From Oceanobacillus damuensis (GTDB taxonomy: Bacteria > Bacillota > Bacilli > Bacillales > Amphibacillaceae): a stretch of DNA of 54,512 nucleotides. The notes beneath the pieces are model-generated. The model was not told the origin of the DNA, did not search any database, and saw only the letters and a program-made list of their open reading frames with translations. Shown here piece after piece: positions 40,952 through 49,914 of the stretch. The stretch is from assembly GCF_001618145.1 (NCBI RefSeq), contig NZ_LQNF01000031.1:1-54512 (forward strand), read 5' to 3'. The stretch's first letter is position 1. Every line of letters starts with the position of its first letter. The position numbers and the translations under genes are program-made.

Positions 40952-42671
40952 GTGCATAATCCTTTCCAAATTGTGATTCCAATATATCCCTGTAAAGACC
41001 CGATGTTTTCAGCAGCTTATCATGTGAGCCGATATCAAGTGTTTTTCCCTCGTCAATAAGTAAAATACGATCGGCACTGCTGGCAGTTGAAACTTTTTGT
41101 GTGATGATAAAAACGGTGCAGTTATACTTTTGGATAGCAGCAAGCAATCGAGATTCTGTTGCTAAATCCAGTGCACTTGTACTGTCATCGAGCATGAGAA
41201 TCTTCGGTTTTCTGATCAGTGCACGGGCAATGGATATCCGTTGTTTCTGGCCACCGGATAAATTGACCCCTTTCTGACCAACCCGTGTTTCATATTGATT
41301 TGGCAGTTCCATTATCGTCTCATGAATCTGTGCATCCTTTGCAGCCTGCACAATATCTTCGGTGGAGGCATCCTTTTTACCCCATGCAATATTGTCCGAT
41401 ATACTGCCTGTAAAAAGCAGAGGAGTTTGCGGTACGTAACCGATGCTTCCACGAATCTGGGCAAATGAATAGGAAGTGATCGGTTTATCATCCACTAAAA
41501 TTTCTCCACTGTTTACGTCATATAATCGGGGCATAAGTTGGAATAGAGAGGATTTACCCGCTCCGGTCGCACCGATAATTGCAAGCTTTTCCCCACCATC
41601 GACCGTAAATGAAATATCATTTAATGTTGGTTGATCTGCACCTGGATAAGAGAATGAAACATGCCTATATTCGACTTTGCCATCCCTCACTGCCATGTTC
41701 CGATCTGCTTCCGGATTATCCACCAGGTCCACATCAACGGAAAGGACTTCATCGACACGCCGTGCGGAGGCCTTTGTTCGTGAAACAGCGATGATGATAA
41801 AGGAGAACATGGAAATAGCCATCGCTACACGCAGCGCATAATTGACCATCGCAACAACCTCCCCGACGTTCGCCTGGCCGGCAATGGTTTGGGAATTTCC
41901 GTACCAAATAATAAAAATGATGCTCATATTCATAACAAAAAGAAGTACTGGCATTGATGATTCAACAAAACGGAAAGTCTTACGGGTGGAGTCCGCCAAT
42001 TCAGTATTTGCGTCCGTAAATCGAGTTTCTTCATAATTACGTCTCGTAAAAGCTTTGATCAAACGCATTCCAGCGAGGTTTTCCTGCATGACACGGTTTA
42101 CATGATCTACATTTCCCTGCACCTTGGAAAACATGCTGCTGGCAATTTTAAGTACCCATAACAGGAAAATGACCAGCAGCGGTACAGTGACAAGAAAGAC
42201 AACAGCAAGTCTCGCATTTACAGCGAAAGCCATTATCACACCACCGAGTACTATCAGGGGTGCTTTTGCCATAATGCGCAGCACCATAAAAACAGTATTC
42301 TGCATCTGTCTGATATCATTGGTAAACCTCGTTACGAGTCCGGAAGTTGGATACTGGTTCAAGTTGGCAAACGAAAATTCCTGGATTTTCTCAAATAATT
42401 TCTGACGAATATCATATCCGAATGCAAAGCTTACATGGGAAGAGAAAAATGAATTCACTATACCGGCAATCAGTGAAATAAATGCGAGGCCAATCATAAT
42501 GCTTCCCCACATGACAATATTATTTATATCTTGGTTCATTATACCTTGATCGATCATCTTTCCAAGAAATAACGGAAGGAGCAATTCCACTGCAAGCTCG
42601 ACAAGCATTAGCAGAAATGCCACTACAGCAGGGAGTTTATAAGGTTTTAAAAAGGAAAAAATATTTTTCAA
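40941..42671 (-). CDS. ABC exporter subunit, YfiB type (degenerate Walker B)
   Basis: This 576-aa half-transporter is the partner of the preceding subunit. It has six transmembrane helices, Walker A G-A-T-G-A-G-K-S-S, signature L-S-G-G-Q-K-Q-R and Walker B I-L-M-L-D-D-S-T-S, where Asp replaces the catalytic Glu. This is the standard non-catalytic site of heterodimeric type IV exporters (BmrCD, TM287/288, YfiBC). It lies first in the two-gene unit, transcribed leftwards, and is divergent from the 42867 gene. Confidence 0.93.
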   Translation of the reverse strand: MKNIFSFLKPYKLPAVVAFLLMLVELAVELLLPLFLGKMIDQGIMNQDINNIVMWGSIMIGLAFISLIAGIVNSFFSSHVSFAFGYDIRQKLFEKIQEFSFANLNQYPTSGLVTRFTNDIRQMQNTVFMVLRIMAKAPLIVLGGVIMAFAVNARLAVVFLVTVPLLVIFLLWVLKIASSMFSKVQGNVDHVNRVMQENLAGMRLIKAFTRRNYEETRFTDANTELADSTRKTFRFVESSMPVLLFVMNMSIIFIIWYGNSQTIAGQANVGEVVAMVNYALRVAMAISMFSFIIIAVSRTKASARRVDEVLSVDVDLVDNPEADRNMAVRDGKVEYRHVSFSYPGADQPTLNDISFTVDGGEKLAIIGATGAGKSSLFQLMPRLYDVNSGEILVDDKPITSYSFAQIRGSIGYVPQTPLLFTGSISDNIAWGKKDASTEDIVQAAKDAQIHETIMELPNQYETRVGQKGVNLSGGQKQRISIARALIRKPKILMLDDSTSALDLATESRLLAAIQKYNCTVFIITQKVSTASSADRILLIDEGKTLDIGSHDKLLKTSGLYRDILESQFGKDYAHGK

Positions 42672-42866
42672 AAGCTAACCACCCTCAATCTCAGATAAAA
42701 AGCAATTTTTTTACTATTATAAGGGGAATCAGGGATATTATCCAGTTCTTTATTTCGTGAACCGAAATTGTTTTGTCCGAATGATGAAGGTAAGCAAATT
42801 GATTTTAAGATAAAATATTCGGGTATAGATATGGAAAGAGAATTCTTAAAAGAGAGGATGTATTCA

Positions 42867-43688
42867 GTGGAAGCAATAGAAGAACGATTAGTGAAAAAAG
42901 CCAGAAGGCATAAAAAATGGCGGGAAGACCATCAATTTGTACCACATTATTTAGTCCATAACGATTGTAATTTCTATGCGGTCGAATATGAAAAGAGGTC
43001 TCCCAAGCAACTAACGAATCTAGCTATATTTACCACTGGAGAAACCGTACCAGACTCAGACAGGCAATACGCTATCGAAAAAATGGTCATGCTGCGGCAC
43101 TTGATGTCACTTTCATTGCAAGATGGTATTAGTGAAAATTCACTTGAAGTGGAAGAACTTATAAAAATGAAAAACTTTATGCAAAAATTAGTATCTGGAA
43201 ATAACCTGAGTGAAATAGAAGAGAGGTATTACCTGCAAGGGAAGGAATCAATCGAGTTTATTATAGACGAACGAAAAAAACAATTATACGATACGGCACA
43301 ATTCCGCAGATTGATAGAAGAAAGAGAAAAAAGCGAGTCAGTTCATACGGAGGATGTAGATGCATTAGAAAATCTATTGATGGAAATAGATTATAGTGTG
43401 TTTGTCCAGCTCCATGTATTTCTTGGGTTAACAAAGCCAATTACCTTTATTAAGAAACAATTGAATAAGAGCAGCAGGGAAGCCCAATTAGCGGATGTTC
43501 AAATAAGGAATACAGTGGAGAAGTTATCAAATGACAGCTGGATTAAGGCTGAAATCCTCAGATCCCATAAGGTGCAGGATGCTGAGGACATGACGAAAAA
43601 AGAGTTTAAAAAAGCAGTCAGGGACTATTATTATGAAAGGAAAGGCAAGGAATTTGTGAATCTGGGATTAAAGGTGAGGAATATATAG
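42867..43688 (+). CDS. Unknown soluble protein next to tRNA-Val
   Basis: This ~273-aa protein is rich in charged helices (K-K-A-R-R-H-K-K-W-R near the start; several E-E-R-E-K segments); no signal peptide or membrane span. GTG 42867 is spaced 9 nt from AGAGAGG; ATG 42858 and a longer frame from 42768 are alternatives. I do not recognise the family. It is divergent from the ABC exporter and followed by a tRNA gene, with no terminator visible in between. A regulatory or adaptor role can only be guessed. Confidence 0.65.
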   Translation: MEAIEERLVKKARRHKKWREDHQFVPHYLVHNDCNFYAVEYEKRSPKQLTNLAIFTTGETVPDSDRQYAIEKMVMLRHLMSLSLQDGISENSLEVEELIKMKNFMQKLVSGNNLSEIEERYYLQGKESIEFIIDERKKQLYDTAQFRRLIEEREKSESVHTEDVDALENLLMEIDYSVFVQLHVFLGLTKPITFIKKQLNKSSREAQLADVQIRNTVEKLSNDSWIKAEILRSHKVQDAEDMTKKEFKKAVRDYYYERKGKEFVNLGLKVRNI

Positions 43689-43736
43689 AAAAACAACAGG
43701 GGGTAATACTTTTTTTACTTTTATGCCAGTTGAATA

Positions 43737-43765
43737 TTGACAGTTTCCCATTATCGGTTTATAGT
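43737..43765 (+). promoter_or_regulatory. Promoter of tRNA-Val
   Basis: TTGACA (43737-43742), 17 bp, TATAGT (43760-43765), placing transcription start ~13 nt before the tRNA. Confidence 0.8.
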
Positions 43766-43784
43766 TTAATTTATAATTTCATTC

Positions 43785-43857
43785 GATTCCGTAGCTCAGC
43801 TGGGAGAGCGCTACCTTGACAGGGTAGAGGTCGTTGGTTCGAGCCCAATCGGAATCA
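43785..43857 (+). tRNA. tRNA-Val (anticodon GAC)
   Basis: Complete cloverleaf: acceptor GATTCCG/CGGAATC, D-arm GCTC/GAGC, anticodon stem CTACC/GGTAG with loop TTGACAG (anticodon GAC, reading GUC/GUU), and T-arm with GTTCGAG. Discriminator A; the CCA end is not encoded. It stands alone with its own promoter and a hairpin terminator. Confidence 0.97.
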
Positions 43858-43863
43858 TTATAG

Positions 43864-43914
43864 AACAGAGGTCTGTATCCCTTATATATCAAGGGGGAAC
43901 AGGCTTTTTTCTTT
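43864..43914 (+). terminator. Terminator of tRNA-Val
   Basis: CTGT-ATCCCTT pairs with AAGGGGGA-ACAG, followed by a TTTTTT run. Confidence 0.75.
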
Positions 43915-44087
43915 TCTATGATACAGCCTACTATTTTTCACCTTTATGAATAGTAGTCACAAAAAGCAAGCAATATTTTTAATCGACGCGGTTATAGTGG
44001 ATGGTCTATTGAACAAACTTCTTCACAAACGGCCCGTTTGCGGAAGACTGATCTTATTGCGTTTCATTAGAGGATTTAGGGAAAGGG

Positions 44088-44390
44088 GAGCACTTTGTCA
44101 TTTCTGAACTAAATAAGAAAGACTTTTATAGGTGAGAAAGTTTATTAAATCAGCACGGGCAATTAGAAGTTAAAGCTGTAATTGAAGAAATTAATCCTGG
44201 TCGTGTTTTTTAGATAAGATCGCTCTGGACTTGTATGGTTAGGCAATAATGACGGTTTTTTCTTTATTGGAAATGAAGAAAATGAGGTATTTAATGTTAA
44301 TATTAAAGGTAGAGTTATCGAACGGGCGGGTTAGTTGAGCAAGGTTTTAGTTTTAAGCATATTTCGAAGGAAAAGTCTTACACCTAGCTA
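44088..44390 (+). pseudogene. Decayed GNAT acetyltransferase (PF12746-like)
   Basis: Conceptual translation recovers family text across three frames. One frame gives S-E-L-N-K-K-D-F-Y-R, a TGA, then G-Q-L-E-V-K-A-V-I-E-E-I-N-P-G-R-V-F and a TAG. The next frame gives S-G-L-V-W-L-G-N-N-D-G-F-F-F-I-G-N-E-E-N-E, then TAG, and a third gives Q-G-F-S-F-K-H-I-S. This order resembles the N-terminal part of GNAT_acetyltran proteins. At least one nonsense and two frameshifts are present and the C-terminal acetyltransferase half is gone. Clearly non-functional. Confidence 0.7.
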
Positions 44391-44473
44391 AATTATCCTC
44401 ATACAAACAAAAACTTGACAGTACTATTAGTATCCATTATGATGTGAATAATCATTAAAAACTGAATATTTTC

Positions 44474-44588
44474 CTTATCAAGAGTCAGGGGAGGAATCTG
44501 GTCCGTCGATCCTGCGGCAACCTTTACTTAAAATGTATTTTAAGTGAAAAGGTGCCAAATCCAGCAAGCATTTAGCTTGAGAGATAAG
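44474..44588 (+). promoter_or_regulatory. SAM-I (S-box) riboswitch
   Basis: P1 is CTTATC (44474-44479) closing with GATAAG (44583-44588). The segment AAGAG-TCAGGGGAGGAAT-CTGG and the GGCAACC core, followed by a long P3 hairpin and GGTGCCAAATCCAGCAAGC, are the conserved S-box landmarks. SAM binding would allow the following terminator to form; low SAM permits transcription. It belongs to the LLM-monooxygenase transcription unit downstream. Confidence 0.93.
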
Positions 44589-44612
44589 GGAGGGTGCAGA
44601 TTCTGTATATGA

Positions 44613-44642
44613 AGCCTCTTCCTTAGTGGAAGAGGTTTTTTG
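44613..44642 (+). terminator. S-box-controlled terminator
   Basis: CCTCTTCC pairs with GGAAGAGG around a 5-nt loop, followed by TTTTTT. This is the expression platform of the riboswitch. Confidence 0.9.
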
Positions 44643-44948
44643 GTATTTTAAATTAAGGCTTGGCAACAGCTAAACGCTAAATTCTTTGTACGATTATTCA
44701 TTTTCATTATCATCTTGGAAGAGATTTTCAAAGATTTATACATCCATATAACTGAGTTATCGCATTGGTTTTATAAGGATAATAAATAGCATTTTCAACG
44801 AAAGATGCTTGATAGGGAGAAAATCAGTTAATAAACAACAGAAGGAAGTGAAGAAAGATTCCAAAAAAACTTCTATCTTAACCATTAATTAGCTTTATCT
44901 ACTTAAACAATAGCTATAAAAATCTATCTCTAGAAGGAGTGTTATTCA
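44642..44948 (+). other. Long leader between riboswitch and monooxygenase
   Basis: About 300 bp with no supported gene. S-box terminators usually lie within ~100 nt of the controlled start codon, so something may have been lost here. AT-rich, no clear second promoter. Confidence 0.45.
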
Positions 44949-46343
44949 ATGAAAAAGAAAATTCGTTTAAATGGGTTTACTCAGAATTCTGTTGCCCCAC
45001 ATTCACCTGGACTATGGAGACATCCTGATGATCAAGGGCAGCGTCATGGCGATCTGGATTACTGGACTTCCTTGGCTCAACTTTTAGAGCGCGGGAAGTT
45101 TGATGCGTTATTTTTAGCGGATGTTATCGGTATCTATGATGTATATCAAAACAGTTATAAACCTGCCGTCAAAAATGCGGTCCAGGTACCATTACATGAT
45201 ACATTACTGCAAATTTCAGCAATGGCTGCTGTTACAAAAAATCTCGGTTTTGCACCAACTTATTCGGCGACATATACACAGCCCTATAAATTAGCGCGTC
45301 AATTTTCAACATTAGATCATTTAACGAAAGGGAGGATTGCCTGGAATATCGTAACCTCCTATTTAAAAAGTGAAGCAGTAAATTTAGGCTTAGAAAAGCA
45401 AATTGAACATGAAACAAGATATGAGCGAGCAGAGGAGTATATGGATGTTGTCTATAAACTTTGGGAGCAAAGCTGGGAGGATGATGCCATCATTGCTGAT
45501 AGAGATACTGGTGTCTATACTGATCCTGAAAAAGTGCATCCGATTAATCATAAAGGAGACTACTTTAGTGTTCCAGGTGTACACCTTGTCAATCCATCGC
45601 CTCAACGAACGCCTGTATTATTCCAAGCAGGTGCTTCATCACGGGGAAGAGCGTTTGCTGCTAAACATGCAGAAGCAATTTTCACAACGATAGCAAATGA
45701 TATTTCAGAGTTAAGAACATTTACAGCTGATATTAGGGAGCGTGCAGCACAATTTGGCAGAGACCCTCAAGACATTAAAATTTTTCCTGCAATTGTTCCG
45801 ATTGTTGGTGAAACAGAGGAAGAAGCTCAAGCCAAATATGAAGAGTTATTATCTTATCTAAGTTATGAAGGTACAGCTGCTTTGCTGTCAGGTCATACGG
45901 GAGTAGATTTTTCTAAATATGACCCTGATCAATATGTAGAAAACGTTATTACTGACGCATCTCATGGTTTCCTGCAGAAATATACTATTGCTAGTACGAG
46001 TAAGCGATGGACAGTAAGGGAAGCGGTTCTGCATCATGGATTAGGAATAGGTGCCACGAAAATTATTGGTACACCTGATCAAATTGCTGATGAGTTAGAA
46101 GCAATGTCACAGGAAGGGGATGCCGACGGATTTAATATTATTCAAGCATCGAGTCCCAATACTTTTACAGATTTTATTGAGCATGTCGTTCCTGTATTGC
46201 AATCAAGAGGTATTTTTCGTGAAGAATACGAAGCAAATACATTACGAGAAAATTTATTTGGAAAAGGGAATGTACATTTGCCAGAAAGCCATCCAGGGAA
46301 GAAGGTATCCATTTCGGATCCTAAAGTTAAGTCTGTACACTAA
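44949..46343 (+). CDS. NtaA/SnaA/DszA-type FMN-dependent monooxygenase (CmoJ-like)
   Basis: This 464-aa flavin-dependent class C (luciferase-like) monooxygenase needs FMNH2 from a separate reductase. Family text includes L-F-L-A-D near residue 53, G-R-I-A-W-N-I-V-T-S, Y-D/E-R-A-E-E-Y-M-D-V and Q-A-G-A-S-S-R-G. Relatives oxidise nitrilotriacetate, sulfonates and dibenzothiophene sulfone; B. subtilis CmoJ (YtnJ) acts on S-alkylated cysteine derivatives. The S-box upstream points to sulfur acquisition. Reaction and substrate are inferred. SD AGAAGGAG before ATG 44949. Confidence 0.88.
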   Translation: MKKKIRLNGFTQNSVAPHSPGLWRHPDDQGQRHGDLDYWTSLAQLLERGKFDALFLADVIGIYDVYQNSYKPAVKNAVQVPLHDTLLQISAMAAVTKNLGFAPTYSATYTQPYKLARQFSTLDHLTKGRIAWNIVTSYLKSEAVNLGLEKQIEHETRYERAEEYMDVVYKLWEQSWEDDAIIADRDTGVYTDPEKVHPINHKGDYFSVPGVHLVNPSPQRTPVLFQAGASSRGRAFAAKHAEAIFTTIANDISELRTFTADIRERAAQFGRDPQDIKIFPAIVPIVGETEEEAQAKYEELLSYLSYEGTAALLSGHTGVDFSKYDPDQYVENVITDASHGFLQKYTIASTSKRWTVREAVLHHGLGIGATKIIGTPDQIADELEAMSQEGDADGFNIIQASSPNTFTDFIEHVVPVLQSRGIFREEYEANTLRENLFGKGNVHLPESHPGKKVSISDPKVKSVH

Positions 46344-46370
46344 AGTTTAGCAAAAATTATTTAGAACAAA

Positions 46371-46412
46371 AGTCTGTAACCTTTTACTAATAAGGATACA
46401 GGCTTTTTTCGA
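46371..46412 (+). terminator. Terminator of the monooxygenase gene
   Basis: GTCTGTAACCTT pairs imperfectly with AAGGATACAGGC, followed by TTTTTT. Confidence 0.82.
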
Positions 46413-46574
46413 TAGGAACCGTTGCTTTCCGATATTTTAGCTAACGGCCAAAAGAAGTCACAGAAATTTTACCTCATTTTTGCTGCAAGGCTTGCTTTTT
46501 GGACATGAAATTGTCCGAACATCAGAGCTATATCTTCTCGAACTGATTGACCTAGGGAGGACCTTTAAAGTTTT

Positions 46575-47273
46575 TTAATGTAAGACATCATTCTTATTAT
46601 CAATATACAGAGTGCCATCCTTTTGTACCTCGGCATAAAAGACCTCAGATATTGAATTGATTCCCGACAATTGCAATTGTTGATCTAACCATTGTTTATT
46701 AAGATTTAACTTTTCTAAATTTGTTGAAATAATTCTTCCATCCGTTATGACCTCGGTAGAAGTGGGATAAACATCTGGTTTAGTTTTTTGAACCCCCATA
46801 TCGGATTTTGTTAAAAATTGTTGTGATTCCTTTTTCAAAACAGATAGTCTTCCATCTGTTTCGAAAATTGCATAGTCAACATCAGCAACAGAAAATATAT
46901 TTTTTTGCCTTAATAAAGCATTTAATGCATCAACATCTAAGCGTACTTTCCGAAGTTCATCTTCCATAATTTGCCCCTTTTTAATAAGGATTCGTGGTTG
47001 ACCTTCAATGAGTTCGCGGGCTTTTTTAGATTTAATGTCTATAAAACCTAAAGCAATCGTAATCAAACTCCAACCTGCCAATGCAATTAGGCCATTGCGA
47101 ATGCTGAGAGAAGAATCAATTACGAGAGAACCCCCGATAGTTCCAATAGCAATACCAGATACAAAATTAAAGAAAGTCATTTGTGAAAGTTCTTTTCTAC
47201 CCATAAGTCTTGTTAGGACTAATAAAGTTACAAAAGCAAGAACAATTCTTAACGATAATTCTAATATTGACAT
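46575..47273 (-). CDS. DUF421/YetF-type membrane protein (second of two)
   Basis: This 232-aa paralogue of the 36089 gene has three N-terminal transmembrane helices (with G-R-K-E-L-S-Q-M-T-F-F-N-F in helix 1-2) and two soluble DUF421 repeats (P-R-I-L-I-K-K-G-Q-I; L-L-R-Q-K-N-I-F-S-V-A-D-V-D-Y-A-I). ATG 47273 is used; its SD (AAAGGAGT) is ~14 nt away, which is long, and an in-frame frame extends upstream to 47333. It is convergent with the monooxygenase gene. Function unknown. Confidence 0.85.
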   Translation of the reverse strand: MSILELSLRIVLAFVTLLVLTRLMGRKELSQMTFFNFVSGIAIGTIGGSLVIDSSLSIRNGLIALAGWSLITIALGFIDIKSKKARELIEGQPRILIKKGQIMEDELRKVRLDVDALNALLRQKNIFSVADVDYAIFETDGRLSVLKKESQQFLTKSDMGVQKTKPDVYPTSTEVITDGRIISTNLEKLNLNKQWLDQQLQLSGINSISEVFYAEVQKDGTLYIDNKNDVLH

Positions 47274-47746
47274 ATGTTGTCTCGATACTCCTTTTTGCTT
47301 TTTATTTAAGTAAACTATAGATAATGTGTTCAAAGTTCAAAGATATTGATATTTTGTTCGAAAACGGGAAATCCTATTCAACTATATGTCAGTAGTAAAA
47401 TTAAACTGAGAATTCATTTTTTTATCTCTTTCGCATTTTAATATTCCGCAAGGGGGAATGATTGATAGGCCTAATTACTCGCTAAAAGTGAAGGCATTAG
47501 GCTTTTCTATCTTTCAAAATTTTTAACGTTGTAAATCTTCTCCTGATGATACCCATTGGTAAATGTATTAGTGCTAAGTGGTAAATCGAGTGGCGATCAC
47601 CGGTAAAAAACATGACAGAAGTGATACATTCTTATGACCGTAACCACAACCAGACAAATGGGAGAACAGACGGTTTATTTAATGAATAAAGCTTTACTTA
47701 TTACCAAAGATAACGAGGTATTAATATTTTACGAGGAGATGGATAG
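47274..47746. other. Intergenic region upstream of the deacetylase gene
   Basis: No gene is seen. It contains an orphan plus-strand hairpin terminator (47469-47506) with no gene before it, so a small transcript or decayed gene may end there. The promoters for the DUF421 gene (minus) and the deacetylase (plus) must also be here. Confidence 0.45.
47469..47507 (+). terminator. Orphan terminator
   Basis: GCCTAAT (47469-47475) pairs with ATTAGGC (47496-47502), followed by TTTTCT. No upstream gene on this strand. Confidence 0.6.
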
Positions 47747-48607
47747 ATGAAGGTGAGAGTGTTACTTTTGATTTCCGCTGCTGTGCTTTTGTTTTGCTTT
47801 CAACTATCTAATGTGATGGTGGTTGATGCGAAGGAGTCAGCCGAGCAGCAGATCTGGTGGGGAAATGTAAAAACAGCTAATACGGAGAAGGATTTTCCTG
47901 ATCTTAGAGGGGGACCTGAAAATCCAGAGCGGGAACGTCAACTTCCTATTGATATGAGAATCCTGCAGCAGAGATATCCGGATACTTTTATTTTACAGGG
48001 TCCATTGGAACAAAATAAAATCGCTTTAACCTTTGATGATGGTCCAGACCCACGTTTTACAGATGATGTATTAGATGTATTAGATCAATACAATGTTCCT
48101 GGTACATTTTTCGTAATGGGCTCGCGAGCGATTGCATATCCTGAAATTGTTGAGCGGATGAATAATGAAGGTCATGTGATTGGAAATCATACATATTTCC
48201 ATCCTAACCTCGTTGAAGAAGGCGATTTAGCAACATTGGAGAGAGAAGTAACAAGAACAGAGGACGTACTTAATGATATTATTGGCTATCGAACAAGTCT
48301 CTTTCGACCACCATATGGTTTTTTATATGATGAATTGGTGGAAAAGCTTGCTGAAATGCAATACTTAGTTATTGGATGGTCAGTGGACGCTTTGGATTGG
48401 GAGGAGGATCCACCAGAAGTCATCGCTTCAAATGTTTTAGATAACGTTCAGCCGGGAGCAATTATTCTAATGCATGATGGTGCAGATTGGGATGGAGATA
48501 GATCAAATACAATCGAATCCCTTGACCAAATTATTCCAATCCTGCAGGAACAAGGGTATGAGTTTGTCACAGTGCCAGAATTATTAAATGTTCCATTTGC
48601 GAAATGA
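47747..48607 (+). CDS. Secreted polysaccharide deacetylase (CE4/NodB)
   Basis: This 286-aa exported protein has a signal peptide of ~27 residues (M-K-V-R-V-L-L-L-I, hydrophobic core, V-D-A-K). The NodB domain (~90-285) has all metal and catalytic motifs: T-F-D-D-G-P-D (motif 1), H-T-Y-F-H-P (motif 2, H-x3-H), R-P-P-Y-G (motif 3), D-W-E and L-M-H-D (motifs 4-5). It probably removes N-acetyl groups from peptidoglycan or a related glucosamine polymer, modifying the wall. PdaA/PdaC-type paralogues are common in Bacillaceae. SD GAGGAGATGG before ATG 47747. Confidence 0.93.
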   Translation: MKVRVLLLISAAVLLFCFQLSNVMVVDAKESAEQQIWWGNVKTANTEKDFPDLRGGPENPERERQLPIDMRILQQRYPDTFILQGPLEQNKIALTFDDGPDPRFTDDVLDVLDQYNVPGTFFVMGSRAIAYPEIVERMNNEGHVIGNHTYFHPNLVEEGDLATLEREVTRTEDVLNDIIGYRTSLFRPPYGFLYDELVEKLAEMQYLVIGWSVDALDWEEDPPEVIASNVLDNVQPGAIILMHDGADWDGDRSNTIESLDQIIPILQEQGYEFVTVPELLNVPFAK

Positions 48608-48673
48608 TAATATTGACAATTAAGGTGGGTTTCCAAAAAGTACATGTAATTTTTAATTACCTGATTATGTAGG

Positions 48674-48714
48674 AGCAATGACCAGGGAAAATGTTGCAGG
48701 TCATTGCTTTTTGG
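48674..48714 (+). terminator. Terminator of the deacetylase gene
   Basis: AGCAATGACC pairs with GGTCATTGCT, followed by TTTTT. Confidence 0.85.
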
Positions 48715-48768
48715 GATCTTCCTCACTATACGATTTCTCTTATCAATACCGATAATGACAATTTTCCT

Positions 48769-49677
48769 TTAAAAAGCTTTCCATCTCAGCTGCTTTGCCT
48801 GTTGATAGCGTCTGCCAACTTCCGGCCAGTTCACAACCTCCCACCAATTATCTACATATTTATCTCTTTCGTTTTTATATTGAAGGTAGTAGGCATGTTC
48901 CCAGACATCAAGGACAAGGAGTGGCACAACATCCCACTGACTCAGGTTTTGATGCTTTTCCGCCTGAAGAATTTCCAGACGTCTGGACCGTGGCGACCAG
49001 ACTAAAATGGCCCAGCCGACTGCTTCCACGTTTTTAGCAGCTTCGGAAAAGTGTTTTTTGAATTGATCAAAACTGCCAAATGATCGATTGATTTCCCTCA
49101 TTAAATCTCCAGAGGGTTGACCACCACCATTGGGGCTCATAATATACCAAAAGATGGTATGGAGATAATGGCCAGCACCATGGAAAGCTGCTTCTCTTTC
49201 CCAATGCTTGATAAGATCAAAATCATTGGAGGATCGTGCTTTTTGTATCTCCAGTTCTGCTTTGTTCAATCCATCAACATAGCTCTGGTGATGCTTATCG
49301 TGGTGCAATCGCATGATTTCCTCATCAATGTAAGGCTCTAATGCATCATATCGATAGGGAAGTGGCGGAAGTGTGTGTCCCCCGATGGGAACAGTCTCCC
49401 AACTATGCTCAGCTCTTTCATCTGCCGTATGGTTACTTTCACTGTCATTTTCCAGCAAAGATTGTAATTGTTCATATAATTCACTTCCACGGTTGTAGGC
49501 ATCCTGATCCTGTAAAGACTCTTCCACTGAAAGTTCTTCCTTGAACTGAATGAATCTTTCCTTCCATTCATCCAGCTTTTCTGTACTAACATTGTCTCGT
49601 AACGTATTGATTGACTCATCGTAGTTCTTTAATACTTCTTCACACCATTTTTTTATTGAAGCAATATACTCTGACAA
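48769..49677 (-). CDS. sodF: Superoxide dismutase (Fe/Mn) with N-terminal extension, SodF type
   Basis: The 302-aa protein has a normal Fe/Mn-SOD domain (~98-302) preceded by a ~95-residue charged helical extension, as in the sodF-type enzyme of B. subtilis. Metal ligands are visible in H-H-D-K-H-H, G-H-Y-L-H-T-I-F-W and D-V-W-E-H-A-Y. It dismutates superoxide in the cytosol. The extension may give membrane or spore association, but that is unproven. ATG 49677 has a good SD (GGGGGAGG). Divergent from the recombinase-like gene. Confidence 0.93.
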   Translation of the reverse strand: MSEYIASIKKWCEEVLKNYDESINTLRDNVSTEKLDEWKERFIQFKEELSVEESLQDQDAYNRGSELYEQLQSLLENDSESNHTADERAEHSWETVPIGGHTLPPLPYRYDALEPYIDEEIMRLHHDKHHQSYVDGLNKAELEIQKARSSNDFDLIKHWEREAAFHGAGHYLHTIFWYIMSPNGGGQPSGDLMREINRSFGSFDQFKKHFSEAAKNVEAVGWAILVWSPRSRRLEILQAEKHQNLSQWDVVPLLVLDVWEHAYYLQYKNERDKYVDNWWEVVNWPEVGRRYQQAKQLRWKAF

Positions 49678-49914
49678 TTAAAGCCCTCCCCCGAACCTAG
49701 TCGTTGACAATATATGCAGGAAATGAAGATGGGTGAATGCCTCATCTCGGGAATGATAGATTTTTTCAGGAAAATTATGTACCTGTATGAGGTTGATAAC
49801 TTTCTGGCGTGAAACCTCTTCATTACTGCAATCATTATAACTGCTAATGTATACTCTTTATTTATTTTGCTTATAACTAACTATTAATTACGTAAAAAAA
49901 TAGGTGGGGAACTG

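Noticed and set aside
44478-44666. 62-aa minus-strand frame over the S-box
   Set aside because: Lies entirely on the riboswitch and its terminator; structural RNA explains the sequence.
44848-44892. 14-codon ORF with GTG in the long monooxygenase leader
   Set aside because: SD is only ~2 nt from the start codon and the ORF has no recognisable pattern; could be a leader peptide but not supported.
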